Assembly: GCF_030852425.1 (NCBI RefSeq)
Contig: NZ_NSDM01000007.1
Span: forward strand, 62,001 to 126,000
Reading direction: 5' to 3'
From: Saccharothrix longispora
Lineage (GTDB): Bacteria; Actinomycetota; Actinomycetes; Mycobacteriales; Pseudonocardiaceae
DNA length: 64,000 bases
Each line of letters begins with the position of its first letter. The stretch's first letter is position 1. Made by a program: the position numbers and the translations under genes. The notes under the pieces are model-generated. The model saw nothing but the letters and a program-made list of their open reading frames with translations. It was not told the DNA's origin and did not search any database. Below are positions 43,954 through 54,626 of this stretch, in pieces.

Positions 43954-44703
43954 TCAGCCCCGCCGGAACAGCTTGTTGCCCAACCACACGATCGGGTCGT
44001 AGCGGCGGTCGGCGACGCGTTCCTTCATCGGGATCAGGGCGTTGTCGGTGATCTTGATGTGCTCCGGGCACACCTCGGTGCAGCACTTGGTGATGTTGCA
44101 CAGCCCGAGCCCGTGCGACGTCTGCGCCTCGCGCACCCGGTCGGCCTCGTCGAGCGGGTGCATCTCCAGCTCGGCCACCCGCATCAGGAACCGCGGCCCG
44201 GCGAACGCCTCCTTGTTCTCCTCGTGGTCCCGGATGACGTGGCACGTGTCGTTGCACAGGAAGCACTCGATGCACTTGCGGAACTCCTGCGAGCGCTCCA
44301 CGTCGACCTGCCGCATCCGGTACTCCCCCGGCGCGACGCCCTTCGGGGGCTGGAACGCCGGGATCTCCCTGGCCTTCAGGTAGTTGTACGAGACGTCCGT
44401 GACGAGGTCGCGGATCACCGGGAACGTGCGCATCGGCGTCACCGTGATCGTCTCGGTCTCGGTGAACGTCGACATCCGCGTCATGCACAGCAGCCTCGGC
44501 CGGCCGTTGATCTCGGCCGAGCACGAGCCGCACTTGCCCGCCTTGCAGTTCCACCGCACGGCCAGGTCGGGCGTCTGGGTGGCCTGCAACCGGTGGATCA
44601 CGTCGAGGACGACCTCGCCCTCGTTGACCTCGACGGTGAAGTCCTCCAGGCCGCCGCCCTCGGCGGAGCCGCGCCACACCCGGAAGTGCCCCTGGTACCC
44701 CAC
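43954..44703 (-). CDS. sdhB: Succinate dehydrogenase iron-sulfur subunit
   Basis: This 249-residue subunit passes electrons from the flavoprotein to quinone. The [2Fe-2S] site lies in CKAGKCGSC with a later Cys in LLCMT, and the [4Fe-4S]/[3Fe-4S] Cys in CIECFLCNDTC and CNITKCCTEVCPEH. Sequence and gene order match the Sdh1 type of mycobacteria (Rv0247c-Rv0249c) rather than the sdhCDAB type. The gene begins one base after the sdhA stop. Confidence 0.94.
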   Translation of the reverse strand: MGYQGHFRVWRGSAEGGGLEDFTVEVNEGEVVLDVIHRLQATQTPDLAVRWNCKAGKCGSCSAEINGRPRLLCMTRMSTFTETETITVTPMRTFPVIRDLVTDVSYNYLKAREIPAFQPPKGVAPGEYRMRQVDVERSQEFRKCIECFLCNDTCHVIRDHEENKEAFAGPRFLMRVAELEMHPLDEADRVREAQTSHGLGLCNITKCCTEVCPEHIKITDNALIPMKERVADRRYDPIVWLGNKLFRRG

Positions 44704-44704
44704 G

Positions 44705-46576
44705 TCACCCCTCCAGTTCGTCCGCGGTCAGGTACTTGTCCAGCTCCGTGCGCTCGAACAGGTCCAGCAGGTCCGCGCGGATCGGGACCTGCGCCTGCTC
44801 GGTCACGGTGACGCCCTCGCCGGACAACGCGCAGACCAGCAGCTTGCGCCGCCACTCCGCATCCATCCGCGGGTAGTCGTCGCGGGTGTGCCCGCCGCGG
44901 CTCTCGGTGCGCAGCAGCGCGGCGCGCGCCACGCACTCGCTGACCAGCAGCATGTTGCGCAGGTCGAGCGCGAGGTGCCAGCCCGGGTTGAACTGCCGGT
45001 GCCCCTCGACCACGACGTTCGCCGCGCGCCGCTTCAGCTCGTCGAGCCGCTTCACGGCCTGGTCCATCTCGTCGGCCCGCCGGATGATGCCGACCAGGTC
45101 GTTCATCGCCTGCTGGAGCTCCATGTGCAGCGTGTACGGGTTCTCGCCGCTCTCACCGGAGAACGGCGAGACGGCCGTCCGCTCGGCCTCGGCCACCGCC
45201 TCGTCGGAGCAGGAGGGCCGCTCGGACAGGCTCGCGACGTAGTCGGCCGCGCCCAGGCCCGCCCGCCGGCCGAACACCAGCAGGTCGGACAGCGAGTTGC
45301 CGCCCAGCCGGTTCGAGCCGTGCATGCCGCCGGACACCTCGCCCGCCGCGAACAGCCCCGGCACGGACGACGCGCCGGTGTCCGGCTCCACCTGCACGCC
45401 GCCCATCACGTAGTGGCAGGTCGGCCCGACCTCCATGGGCTGCGCGGTGATGTCGACGTCGGCCAGCTCCTTGAACTGGTGGTGCATCGACGGCAGCCGC
45501 CGCATGATCTCCTCGGCGGGCAGGCGCGTGGACACGTCGAGGAAGACGCCGCCGTGCTCCGACCCGCGACCGGCCTTGACCTCGGAGTTGATGGCCCGCG
45601 CCACCTCGTCGCGCGGCAGCAGCTCCGGTGGCCGCCGGTTGGCGCCGGGGTCGGTGTACCAGCGGTCGGCTTCCTCCTCGTTGTCGGCGTACTTGTCCTT
45701 GAACACCTCGGGGACGTAGTCGAACATGAACCGCTTGTCCTCGGAGTTCCGCAGCACGCCGCCGTCGCCGCGGACGGACTCCGTGACGAGGATGCCCTTC
45801 ACCGACGGCGGCCAGACCATGCCGGTCGGGTGGAACTGGACGAACTCCATGTTGATCAGCGACGCCCCGGCGCGCAGGGCCAGCGCGTGGCCGTCGCCGG
45901 TGTACTCCCACGAGTTCGACGTGACCTTGAACGACTTGCCGATGCCACCGGTCGCGAGCACCACCGCGGGCGCCTCGAACAGCACGAAGCGGCCCGACTC
46001 GCGCCAGTAGCCGAACGCGCCGGCGACCTTCCCGCGGTCCAGGACCAGGTCGGTGACGGTGAACTCCTGGAACACGCGCAGCCGCGACTCGTAGTCGCCG
46101 GTCTCGGCGAAGTCGTCCTGCTGGAGGGACACGACCTTCTGCTGGAGGCTGCGGATCAGCTCCAGCCCCGTGCGGTCGCCGACGTGCGCGAGGCGCGGGT
46201 ACTCGTGGCCGCCGAAGTTGCGCTGGCTGATCCGCCCGTCCTTCGTGCGGTCGAACAGCGCGCCGTAGGTCTCCAGCTCCCACACCCGGTCGGGGGCTTC
46301 CTTGGCGTGCAGCTCGGCCATCCGCCAGTTGTTGAGGAACTTCCCGCCGCGCATGGTGTCGCGGAAGTGCACCTGCCAGTTGTCGTCGGAGTTCGCGTTG
46401 CCCATGGCCGCGGCGATGCCGCCCTCGGCCATCACCGTGTGGGCCTTGCCGAACAAGGACTTGCACAGCACCGCGGTGCGCATCCCGTGCTCGCGGGCCT
46501 CGATCGCGGCGCGCAGCCCCGCACCGCCGGCACCGATCACGAGCACGTCGAACTGATGCCGTTCCAGCTCGGGCAA
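44705..46576 (-). CDS. sdhA: Succinate dehydrogenase flavoprotein subunit
   Basis: This subunit of about 623 residues oxidises succinate to fumarate. The FAD-binding motif VIGAGGAGLRAA, the flavinylation His in FGKAHTVMAEGG and the active-site region HGSNRLGGNSLSDLLVFGRRAG are all present. Two starts are possible. The GTG at 46582 abuts the GAGGAG ribosome-binding site, which is too close. The TTG at 46576 has five bases of spacing and is preferred. It is the central gene of sdhCAB. Confidence 0.93.
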   Translation of the reverse strand: MPELERHQFDVLVIGAGGAGLRAAIEAREHGMRTAVLCKSLFGKAHTVMAEGGIAAAMGNANSDDNWQVHFRDTMRGGKFLNNWRMAELHAKEAPDRVWELETYGALFDRTKDGRISQRNFGGHEYPRLAHVGDRTGLELIRSLQQKVVSLQQDDFAETGDYESRLRVFQEFTVTDLVLDRGKVAGAFGYWRESGRFVLFEAPAVVLATGGIGKSFKVTSNSWEYTGDGHALALRAGASLINMEFVQFHPTGMVWPPSVKGILVTESVRGDGGVLRNSEDKRFMFDYVPEVFKDKYADNEEEADRWYTDPGANRRPPELLPRDEVARAINSEVKAGRGSEHGGVFLDVSTRLPAEEIMRRLPSMHHQFKELADVDITAQPMEVGPTCHYVMGGVQVEPDTGASSVPGLFAAGEVSGGMHGSNRLGGNSLSDLLVFGRRAGLGAADYVASLSERPSCSDEAVAEAERTAVSPFSGESGENPYTLHMELQQAMNDLVGIIRRADEMDQAVKRLDELKRRAANVVVEGHRQFNPGWHLALDLRNMLLVSECVARAALLRTESRGGHTRDDYPRMDAEWRRKLLVCALSGEGVTVTEQAQVPIRADLLDLFERTELDKYLTADELEG

Positions 46577-46585
46577 AACCACTCC

Positions 46586-47347
46586 TCAGTTGACGAGTCG
46601 GAGGTCGGTGATCGTCCCGGAGGCGACCAGCGCGACGTAGAGGTCCGTGACGCAGACGAAGATCAGCGAGGCCCACGCGAGCTGCATGTGCTTGGCGTTG
46701 AGCTTGGAGATCCGGGTCCACGCCCAGTACCGCACCGGGTGCTTGGAGAAGTGCTTCAACCGGCCGCCCGCGATGTGCCGGCACGAGTGGCACGACAGCG
46801 TGTACGCGCCGAGCAGCGCCACGTTCACCAGCAGGACGATGTTGCCCAGGCCGATGCCGGTGCTGAACGCGTAGAACGCGTCGTAGATGTTGATCAGCAG
46901 CAGCAGCGAGGCGGCGTAGAAGAAGTAGCGGTGCAGGTTCTGCGCGACCAGCGGGAAGCGGGTCTCACCGGTGTACTTCGCGTGGGGCTCGGCCACGGCG
47001 CACGCGGGCGGGGACATCCACGCCGCCCGGTAGTACGCCTTGCGGTAGTAGTAGCAGGTCACCCGGAAGCCGAGCAGGAACGGGATGATGATCACGGGCG
47101 GGGTGAGGAACCCCGGCAGCTCGGGCAGCGGCCGGCCGAAGTGCGCCGCGTTGGGCAGGCACTCCTGGCTCAGGCACGGGGAGTACATGGGCGTCAGGTA
47201 GCGGTACTCGTCCACCCAGTAGTGGTCGCCCATGAACGTGCGCACGGCCGCGTAGACCGAGATCAGCAGCAGACCGGCGAAGGTGGCCAGCGGCGGTATC
47301 CACCACCTGTCGGTCCGCAACGTGCGCTGGGCGATCTGCGCCCTCAT
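46586..47347 (-). CDS. sdhC: Succinate dehydrogenase membrane anchor (cytochrome b type)
   Basis: This 253-residue membrane subunit has five hydrophobic segments and several His suitable for haem ligation (for example in QNLHRYFFYAASL and LSCHSCRHIAGGR). It anchors SdhAB and hands electrons to menaquinone. It is the Sdh1-type single-chain anchor, and no sdhD follows. GAGGTGAGG precedes the ATG. It starts the sdhCAB operon, isolated from the upstream gene by a 16-bp hairpin. Confidence 0.9.
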   Translation of the reverse strand: MRAQIAQRTLRTDRWWIPPLATFAGLLLISVYAAVRTFMGDHYWVDEYRYLTPMYSPCLSQECLPNAAHFGRPLPELPGFLTPPVIIIPFLLGFRVTCYYYRKAYYRAAWMSPPACAVAEPHAKYTGETRFPLVAQNLHRYFFYAASLLLLINIYDAFYAFSTGIGLGNIVLLVNVALLGAYTLSCHSCRHIAGGRLKHFSKHPVRYWAWTRISKLNAKHMQLAWASLIFVCVTDLYVALVASGTITDLRLVN

Positions 47348-47414
47348 ACCTCACCTCGGTTCCACGTCGTTGTGGCGGTAGTCGATCAAGGACCGATCTT
47401 TTCGGGAAAACCGA

Positions 47415-47451
47415 ACCGGCCCCCGCGTGGTGAGTCCACGTGGGGGCCGGT
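47415..47451 (-). terminator. Terminator hairpin before sdhC
   Basis: ACCGGCCCCCGCGTGG (47415-47430) pairs with 47436-47451 over 16 bp with one G-U pair. It lies just past the stop of the leftward 98-residue gene and separates it from sdhCAB. Confidence 0.65.
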
Positions 47452-47461
47452 ACCGGGTGGG

Positions 47462-47758
47462 TCAGGTGCGGTGGCTGCGGTAGCCGCCGAGGCCTTCGTC
47501 GTCGGCGTCGTGCCAGAGCCGGGGGTCGTAGGGCGTGTCGGGCACGACCACGACCTCCCGTTCGATCCTGGGCGCCTCCCGCTGCCGGGGCGTGCTGTCC
47601 AGGTCCACCAGTTCGGTCGCGTCGATGTCCAGGCGCTCGATGTCGTTGGCCAGCCGCTGCACCGCAGCCACGTCGCCGTACCGCGTACGCAGCCCGCCGA
47701 CGCACTGGCGGAGCCGGCCGAGCGCGCGGCGCAGTTCCACGATCTCCGAGGACGTCAT
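47462..47758 (-). CDS. Conserved hypothetical, 98 residues
   Basis: This small acidic protein has a helical N-terminal half (SSEIVELRRALGRLRQCVGG, then DVAAVQRLANDIERLDIDATEL) and a C-terminal tail rich in charged residues ending YRSHRT. It has no membrane segment or recognisable motif. The ATG at 47758 is preceded by GGGAGGTG at ideal spacing, so the shorter start is preferred to a frame 23 codons longer. I do not recognise the family. It is divergent from edd and is followed by a terminator. Confidence 0.7.
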   Translation of the reverse strand: MTSSEIVELRRALGRLRQCVGGLRTRYGDVAAVQRLANDIERLDIDATELVDLDSTPRQREAPRIEREVVVVPDTPYDPRLWHDADDEGLGGYRSHRT

Positions 47759-47979
47759 GGTCAGCACCTCCCTTGAGTTCCGGGTACCGACTCTGCCCGG
47801 TCGGCGCGGTTGTGACAAGCACCACAAGTATCCACGGCGCGTCCCAGGATCTGAATCGTTTTTGTGACGATCATGTGTCGTGACATAATGTGCGTGCTGT
47901 CACGTCCGTCCGTGCGACGCCAGCGCTGTCGTCCACCGGGCCCACCACGGCCCGTGATCACTCCCGGAGACAGCGAACC

Positions 47980-49841
<1,862 letters not shown>

Positions 49842-49845
<4 letters not shown>

Positions 49846-50462
49846 CCACCAGCTCTGACCTGCTGGCGCTGTCCCCCGTCATCCCGGTCGTGGTCGTGGA
49901 CGACGCCGCGCACGCCGTGCCGCTGGCGCGGGCGCTGCTGCGCGGCGGCATCGGCGTGATCGAGCTGACGCTGCGCACTCCCGCCGCGCTGGACGCCATC
50001 GAGCGGGTGGCGGCCGAGGTGCCGGAGATCGTGATCGGCGCGGGCACCGTGACCACGCCGGAGCACGCCGAGCAGGCCGCGAAGGCCGGCGCCGCGTTCC
50101 TCGTCACGCCGGGGTCGACGGACGCGGTGCTCGACGCCGCCGAGGACACCGGCCTGCCGTTCCTGCCCGGCGCGGCGACCGTGTCCGAGGCGATGCGGCT
50201 GGCCGAGCGCGGCCTGACGGCGCTGAAGTTCTTCCCCGCCGAGGCCGCGGGCGGCGTGGACTACCTGAAGTCGATCGGCGGCCCGCTGCCCGGCCTGCGC
50301 TTCTGCCCGACCGGCGGCATCACGCCCGAGTCGGCCCCCCGCTACCTGGCCCTGCCGAACGTCGGCTGCGTGGGTGGCTCCTGGCTGGCCCCGAAGGACG
50401 CCCTCGTCGCGGGCGACTACGCCCGCGTCGAAGCCCTGGCCCGAGCCGCAACCACCCTGTAA
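49842..50462 (+). CDS. eda: KDPG aldolase
   Basis: This 206-residue TIM-barrel aldolase splits 2-keto-3-deoxy-6-phosphogluconate into pyruvate and glyceraldehyde-3-phosphate. The base-forming Glu lies in [11 protein letters not shown] and the Schiff-base Lys in [13 protein letters not shown] and CPTGGI complete the family pattern. The GTG overlaps the edd stop and has CAGGAGG upstream. A 128-bp nested palindrome begins nine bases after its stop. Confidence 0.94.
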
Positions 50463-50470
50463 CCCCTCCT

Positions 50471-50598
50471 GAACCGACGACACACCGGGCGCGAACGTAC
50501 GACATACCGGGGCTGGGCTTACGACTCGCCGACACACCCGCGAGTCGTAAGCCCGCGCACCGCGTGTCGTCGGTTCGCGCACCGCGTGTCGTCGGTTC
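50471..50598. repeat. 128-bp nested palindromic (REP-like) element
   Basis: The element is symmetrical: two 22-bp units, a 15-bp arm, a 10-base loop, the complementary 15-bp arm and two 22-bp units (22+22+15+10+15+22+22). The inner arms GGGCTTACGACTCGC and GCGAGTCGTAAGCCC are perfect. The two right units (50555-50576 and 50577-50598) are identical. The first left unit matches their complement at 19 of 22 bases and the second at about 13. It fills the gap between eda and the converging HAD gene, whose stop codon it overlaps. Confidence 0.8.
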
Positions 50599-51244
50599 AG
50601 GTCAGGTGGGTCAGGGCTTCGGGGATCGAGTCGGCCACCGGGACGCCCGCGGAGCGCAGGACCCGGCGTGAGCTGGTGCCGGTGGCGACCAGGACGACCT
50701 GTGCGCCCACCGCGCGGGCGGCGTCGGCGTCGTCGAGCACGTCGCCGACGACCAGGACGTCCCGCGGGCGCAGGCGTTGGGCATCGAGGTGCGCGGCCAG
50801 GTGCTCGGCCTTCGAGTTGCCGCCCGGGTCGGGGGCGCGCAGGCCGTCGACCCGGGTGAACAGGTCGTGCAGGCCGAACCCCGCGACGAGCGGCACCAGT
50901 TCGTCGTGGAACCACATCGAGAGCAGCGACTGGGTCTGGCGCAGGGGCACCAGGAGGTCGGGCACGCCGTGCGCGAGGCCCACGCCGTGCAGCAGCGAGC
51001 GGTACTCGTGGTGGTACAGCAGGTCCACGCGCGCCCAGTCCGCCGCGGACAGCGGGCGGCCCAGGAGGCGTTCGTAGCAGTCCTTGACCGGCCGGGCGAA
51101 CACCTCGCGCCACTGGTCGAGCGTGACGGCGGTGGTGTGCCCGAAGTCCGCGCACACCCGGTTCACGGCGGCGAGGACCGCGTCGTTGTCGGCGAGGAGC
51201 GTGCCGTTCCAGTCCCACACCACGTGCTCGGCCCTGATGCCCAC
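50597..51244 (-). CDS. HAD family hydrolase (phosphoglycolate phosphatase-like)
   Basis: This 215-residue phosphatase has the nucleophile motif [12 protein letters not shown], in which the first Asp is the nucleophile, a Lys/Thr region and the late motif [14 protein letters not shown]. It dephosphorylates a small metabolite that cannot be named from sequence. The GTG at 51244 lies six bases after TACGCT (51256-51251) with no ribosome-binding site, so leaderless translation is likely. Its last codon and stop lie within the nested palindrome. Confidence 0.88.
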   Translation of the reverse strand: MGIRAEHVVWDWNGTLLADNDAVLAAVNRVCADFGHTTAVTLDQWREVFARPVKDCYERLLGRPLSAADWARVDLLYHHEYRSLLHGVGLAHGVPDLLVPLRQTQSLLSMWFHDELVPLVAGFGLHDLFTRVDGLRAPDPGGNSKAEHLAAHLDAQRLRPRDVLVVGDVLDDADAARAVGAQVVLVATGTSSRRVLRSAGVPVADSIPEALTHLT

Positions 51245-51297
51245 GCGCGGAGCGTACGGCGGTAGGTTGAGCGCTCACTTCGGGGAGGGAGTGGGGG

Positions 51298-51984
51298 ATG
51301 GACGTGCGTCGAGCCACGGTGGTCGCGGAACCCGGCCGGCAGGTCGGCCTGGTGTGGGCCGGTTTCCCGCTGGCGGGCGCGGGTGTGCTGTTCGGGTTGA
51401 AGTCGATCGCGGGCTGGGTGGCCGGGCTGTCGTGGGCGCCGATGCAGGGGCCGTTCCGACTCGTCGCGTCGATCCCCGAGCCGTGGGGGACGGTCGGCTC
51501 GCTCGGCGCGGGCCTGGTGCTGGGCCTGGTGGTGTCGGCGATCGCCGCGCACGAGCGGCTCACCGTCGAGGTGTTCAACGAGGGCGTGGAACTGGAGCGC
51601 GGCGGCAAGACCCGGAACTTCGACCGCACGCTGGTGTCCGGGGTGTTCCTGGACGGCAAGAAGCTCGTGCTGCTGGGCGTGGACACCGGCGAGCTGGTCC
51701 GCGAGAGCCACGACCTGGACGCCGGGGCGCTGGCCGACGCCTTCCAGACCCACGGCTACCAGTGGCTCGACGGCGACCCGTACGCGGCCGACTACCGGCG
51801 CTGGGTGTCGGGCACGCCGGATCTGCCGCCGGGGGCCGACGCGCTGCTCAAGGTGCGCGCCGACGCGCTGCGCAAGGACGACGGGGAGGACGCCGCCCAG
51901 CTGCGCGAGGAACTCGCGAGGTTGGGCGTGGTGGTCCGGGAGGACAAGAAGAAGCGTCAGTTCTGGCGCCTCACCCGACCCTAG
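51298..51984 (+). CDS. YqeB-like membrane protein
   Basis: This 228-residue protein has two membrane segments (about residues 17-35 and 63-82) flanking [16 protein letters not shown]-like/YqeB domain follows ([23 protein letters not shown] ... [12 protein letters not shown]), then a helical C-terminal region ([33 protein letters not shown]). It matches the actinobacterial YqeB family, whose function is unknown. GGGGAGGGAG precedes the ATG, with TAGGTT about 30 bases upstream as a possible -10. It is divergent from the HAD gene. Confidence 0.83.
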   Translation: MDVRRATVVAEPGRQVGLVWAGFPLAGAGVLFGLKSIAGWVAGLSWAPMQGPFRLVASIPEPWGTVGSLGAGLVLGLVVSAIAAHERLTVEVFNEGVELERGGKTRNFDRTLVSGVFLDGKKLVLLGVDTGELVRESHDLDAGALADAFQTHGYQWLDGDPYAADYRRWVSGTPDLPPGADALLKVRADALRKDDGEDAAQLREELARLGVVVREDKKKRQFWRLTRP

Positions 51985-52041
51985 GCCGCGATCCGCGGAG
52001 CCGCGGGTTCCGGGCGACGCGGAGGACGAGGGGGCGGGTGG

Positions 52042-52656
52042 TCAGTCCTGGGGCAGGTGCTCCAGGGCCTCGGCGTCCTCGCCCGCCCGGCGCAGCTCGT
52101 CCTTCACCACGCGGTAGGCGAGGCCCTCCGCGTAGCCCTTGCGCGCCAGTGCCGCGACCAGCCGGCGAATCCTGGTCGTGTCGTCCAGGCCGGACATCGT
52201 GCGCAGCTTCTTGCGCACCAGGTCGCGGGCCCGGTCCTCCTCGGCCTCGTCGTCGACCGCCGCGATGGCCTCGGCGGCCACCTCGTCGGCGACGCCCTTG
52301 CGGCGCAGCTCCAGGGCCAGCGCCCGCCGGCCCAGGCCCTGGTGGGTGTGCCGCGAGCGCACCCAGACCTCGGCGAACGCGGCGTCGTCGATCAGGCCCG
52401 CCCGGTCGAACTTGCCGAGCACGAGGTCGGCCGTCTCCTCGCGGATGCCCTTGCGCAGCAGCGCGTCGCGCAACTCCACGCGCGTGCGGGCACGGGCGGT
52501 GAGCAGCGCGTAGCAGATGTCCGTCGCCTTGCGCTGCTCCTTCGCCGGGTCGACCGGTGGCGGCTGCTCCCCGTCGACCTCGCCGTCGACGCCGAAACCG
52601 GGGTCGGCCGAAGGGTCGCGGGGCGTCCCGCGACCACGGCCACCTCGTCGTGCCAC
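52042..52656 (-). CDS. recX: RecA regulatory protein RecX
   Basis: This 204-residue RecX-family modulator caps RecA filaments and inhibits RecA activity. The first 45 residues are acidic and low-complexity. The three-helix repeats follow (CYALLTARARTRVELRDALLRKG, FAEVWVRSRHTHQGLGRRALALEL, ARKGYAEGLAYRVVKDEL). It begins five bases after the recA stop and is co-transcribed with it. Confidence 0.93.
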   Translation of the reverse strand: MARRGGRGRGTPRDPSADPGFGVDGEVDGEQPPPVDPAKEQRKATDICYALLTARARTRVELRDALLRKGIREETADLVLGKFDRAGLIDDAAFAEVWVRSRHTHQGLGRRALALELRRKGVADEVAAEAIAAVDDEAEEDRARDLVRKKLRTMSGLDDTTRIRRLVAALARKGYAEGLAYRVVKDELRRAGEDAEALEHLPQD

Positions 52657-52661
52657 GAAAC

Positions 52662-53705
52662 TCAGAACTCGACCGGCGCGGGCGCGGTCTCGTCGGCGTC
52701 GAGGGTGGCCCCGATGCCGAGCTTGTCCTTGATCCGCTTCTCGATCTCGTTCGCCACGTCCGGGTTCTCGCGCAGGAACTTCCGCGCGTTCTCCTTGCCC
52801 TGGCCCAGCTGGTCGCCCTCGTAGGTGTACCAGGCGCCCGACTTGCGCAGGATGCCCTGGTCCACGCCCATGTCGATGAGCGAGCCCTCGCGGCTGATGC
52901 CCTGGCCGTAGAGGATGTCGAACTCGGCCTGCTTGAACGGCGGGGCCACCTTGTTCTTCACGACCTTGACCCGGGTGCGGTTGCCGACCGGCTCGCCGCC
53001 GTCCTTGAGGGTCTCGATCCGCCGCACGTCGAGGCGCACGGACGCGTAGAACTTCAGCGCCTTGCCGCCGGTCGTGGTCTCGGGCGAGCCGAACATCACG
53101 CCGATCTTCTCGCGCAGCTGGTTGATGAAGATCGCGGTGGTGTTCGACGAGCTGAGCGCACCGGTGATCTTCCGCAGCGCCTGGCTCATCAGGCGGGCCT
53201 GGAGGCCGACGTGGTTGTCGCCCATCTCGCCCTCGATCTCGGCGCGGGGCACCAGGGCCGCCACCGAGTCGATGACCAGGATGTCGAGCGCGCCGGAGCG
53301 GACCAGCATGTCCGCGATCTCCAGCGCCTGCTCACCGGTGTCGGGCTGGGACACCAGCAGCGCGTCGGTGTCGACGCCCAGCTTCTTCGCGTAGTCGGGG
53401 TCGAGCGCGTGCTCCGCGTCGATGAACGCGGCGATGCCGCCGTTGCGCTGGGCGTTGGCCACGGCGTGCAGCGCGACGGTCGTCTTACCGGAGGACTCCG
53501 GGCCGTAGATCTCGACGACGCGGCCGCGCGGCAGGCCGCCGATGCCGAGCGCCACGTCCAGCGCGATGGCGCCGGTCGGGATCACCTCGATCGGCGCGCG
53601 CCCCTCCTCGCCCAGCCGCATGACCGAGCCCTTGCCGAACTGCTTGTCGATCTGGGCCAGGGCCAGTTCGAGGGCCTTGTCCCGGTCGGGAGCCTGGGGT
53701 GCCAT
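52662..53705 (-). CDS. recA: Recombinase RecA
   Basis: This 347-residue recombinase has Walker [10 protein letters not shown], the catalytic [13 protein letters not shown] region, [21 protein letters not shown] and [14 protein letters not shown], followed by [12 protein letters not shown]. It drives homologous recombination and LexA cleavage. There is no intein, unlike some mycobacterial copies. The ATG at 53705 has GAGGTGG upstream. A perfect SOS box lies 135 bases upstream. The recA-recX pair is separated here from gluABCD, next to which it sits in Streptomyces. Confidence 0.96.
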   Translation of the reverse strand: MAPQAPDRDKALELALAQIDKQFGKGSVMRLGEEGRAPIEVIPTGAIALDVALGIGGLPRGRVVEIYGPESSGKTTVALHAVANAQRNGGIAAFIDAEHALDPDYAKKLGVDTDALLVSQPDTGEQALEIADMLVRSGALDILVIDSVAALVPRAEIEGEMGDNHVGLQARLMSQALRKITGALSSSNTTAIFINQLREKIGVMFGSPETTTGGKALKFYASVRLDVRRIETLKDGGEPVGNRTRVKVVKNKVAPPFKQAEFDILYGQGISREGSLIDMGVDQGILRKSGAWYTYEGDQLGQGKENARKFLRENPDVANEIEKRIKDKLGIGATLDADETAPAPVEF

Positions 53706-53839
53706 CTGGGGTCCACCTCGGTTTGTCTTGGTTCTCTGTGCCATGTCGGGACCGACGGTACGGGTGGGGTCCGACATTTTCGGCCGGGGACCGAGTCACC
53801 CGCGGGGATGTGTCACCCGGTCGTGACGCGCAGCATAGC

Positions 53840-53853
53840 CGAACAGGTGTTCG
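53840..53853. promoter_or_regulatory. Perfect SOS box upstream of recA
   Basis: CGAACAGGTGTTCG matches CGAAC-N4-GTTCG exactly. It lies 135 bases before the recA start codon and downstream of the end of the DUF3046 gene. It should bind LexA and makes recA DNA-damage inducible. Confidence 0.85.
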
Positions 53854-53886
53854 ACCACCGGGTCGACACGCCGCGTGACCGGCACG

Positions 53887-54081
53887 TCACCGGCGCTGTT
53901 CCGGCACGTCGAACGCGTCGCAGACGGCCAACCAGACCTCCTTCGGCGGGAAGCCCGCCTCCAGCGCCTCGTCCGCGGTGCGGCCGCCCAGCGCCGACAT
54001 CACGTGCTCCCGGGCCACCATCTCCGCCCGGACCTGGCCGAACTCGTCCGCCATCAACTTGCGGAAGACCGTGTTGCGCAT
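53887..54081 (-). CDS. DUF3046 protein (Rv2738c-like)
   Basis: This 64-residue acidic protein matches the actinobacterial DUF3046 family, with LMADEFGQVRAEMVAREHVMSALGGRTADEALEAG. It is found directly upstream of recA in mycobacteria (Rv2738c) as well, and that position supports the call. Its function is unknown. The size and repeated helices suggest a small helical bundle. Confidence 0.88.
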   Translation of the reverse strand: MRNTVFRKLMADEFGQVRAEMVAREHVMSALGGRTADEALEAGFPPKEVWLAVCDAFDVPEQRR

Positions 54082-54091
54082 CGCACCCAGG

Positions 54092-54553
54092 CTAGCGCGC
54101 CGCCGCCCAGGCCCGGCTGTCGACGTAGTGGTTGTCGAACCGGTCCCGCGAGGCCCCGATCTCCGCCGGGTCCGCCTCGCCCCGCCCCACGCGGTCGAGC
54201 AGCCGGTAGTAGTCGAACCGGCCCATCCCCGGCGTGAAGACGCACAGCACGTCGGCGTCGGCGCCGCGGGCCGCGCCGAACGCGTGCGGCACGCGCGGCG
54301 GCACGACGAGCAGGTCGCCGCGCTCCAGGGTCGTCACGTCGCGGTCGAGCAGCACCTGGAGCGTCCCGTCGAGCACGAAGAGCAGCTCGGAGGCGCGGGT
54401 GTGGAAGTGCGGCGGCGCCCCGTCCGCGCCGTCGAGGAAGGTGGACCGGTTGGCGGTGAGCACGTCGAGGTCGGCCAGCAGGGCGACCGCGGCGGCGGGA
54501 TCGGCGATGAGGCGTTCGGCCTGGTCGGCCCGGACGATCAGGGTGTTCTCCAC
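54092..54553 (-). CDS. Cupin domain protein
   Basis: This 153-residue single-domain cupin has the metal-binding pattern PPHFHTRASELLFVLDGTLQV (His-x-His and Glu) and PPRVPHAFGA (His). The remainder includes MGRFDYYRLLDRVGRGEADP, seen in actinobacterial cupins of unknown substrate. The start is uncertain: GTG at 54553 gives ENTLIVRADQAERL, while an upstream GTG at 54589 would add 12 residues. It is divergent from a LysR gene and is its likely target. Confidence 0.83.
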   Translation of the reverse strand: MENTLIVRADQAERLIADPAAAVALLADLDVLTANRSTFLDGADGAPPHFHTRASELLFVLDGTLQVLLDRDVTTLERGDLLVVPPRVPHAFGAARGADADVLCVFTPGMGRFDYYRLLDRVGRGEADPAEIGASRDRFDNHYVDSRAWAAAR

Positions 54554-54610
54554 GTCGACGACGATCGCCCGCCGGGCCGCCCGGAACAACGACGCGATCC
54601 GGCACGATCG

Positions 54611-54626
54611 ATAACCTGGGTGTTAT
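54611..54626. promoter_or_regulatory. LysR-type dyad overlapping -10 and start codon
   Basis: ATAAC-CTGGGT-GTTAT is a perfect 5-bp-arm dyad. It contains TAACCT (54612-54617), seven bases before the LysR ATG, and its right arm runs into that ATG. Binding here would block a leaderless lysR transcript and may activate the divergent cupin gene. Confidence 0.5.

Noticed and set aside
43664..44002. Alternative reading frame over the antitoxin relic
   Set aside because: It has an ATG-like start but no family similarity. The homologous residues lie in the neighbouring frame, which lacks a proper start.
50555..50598. Two identical adjacent 22-mers taken as a CRISPR seed
   Set aside because: There are only two copies with no spacer between them, they belong to the nested palindrome and no cas gene is present.
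52662..53705. Intein in recA
   Set aside because: The gene has the normal length of 347 codons and all motifs are contiguous.
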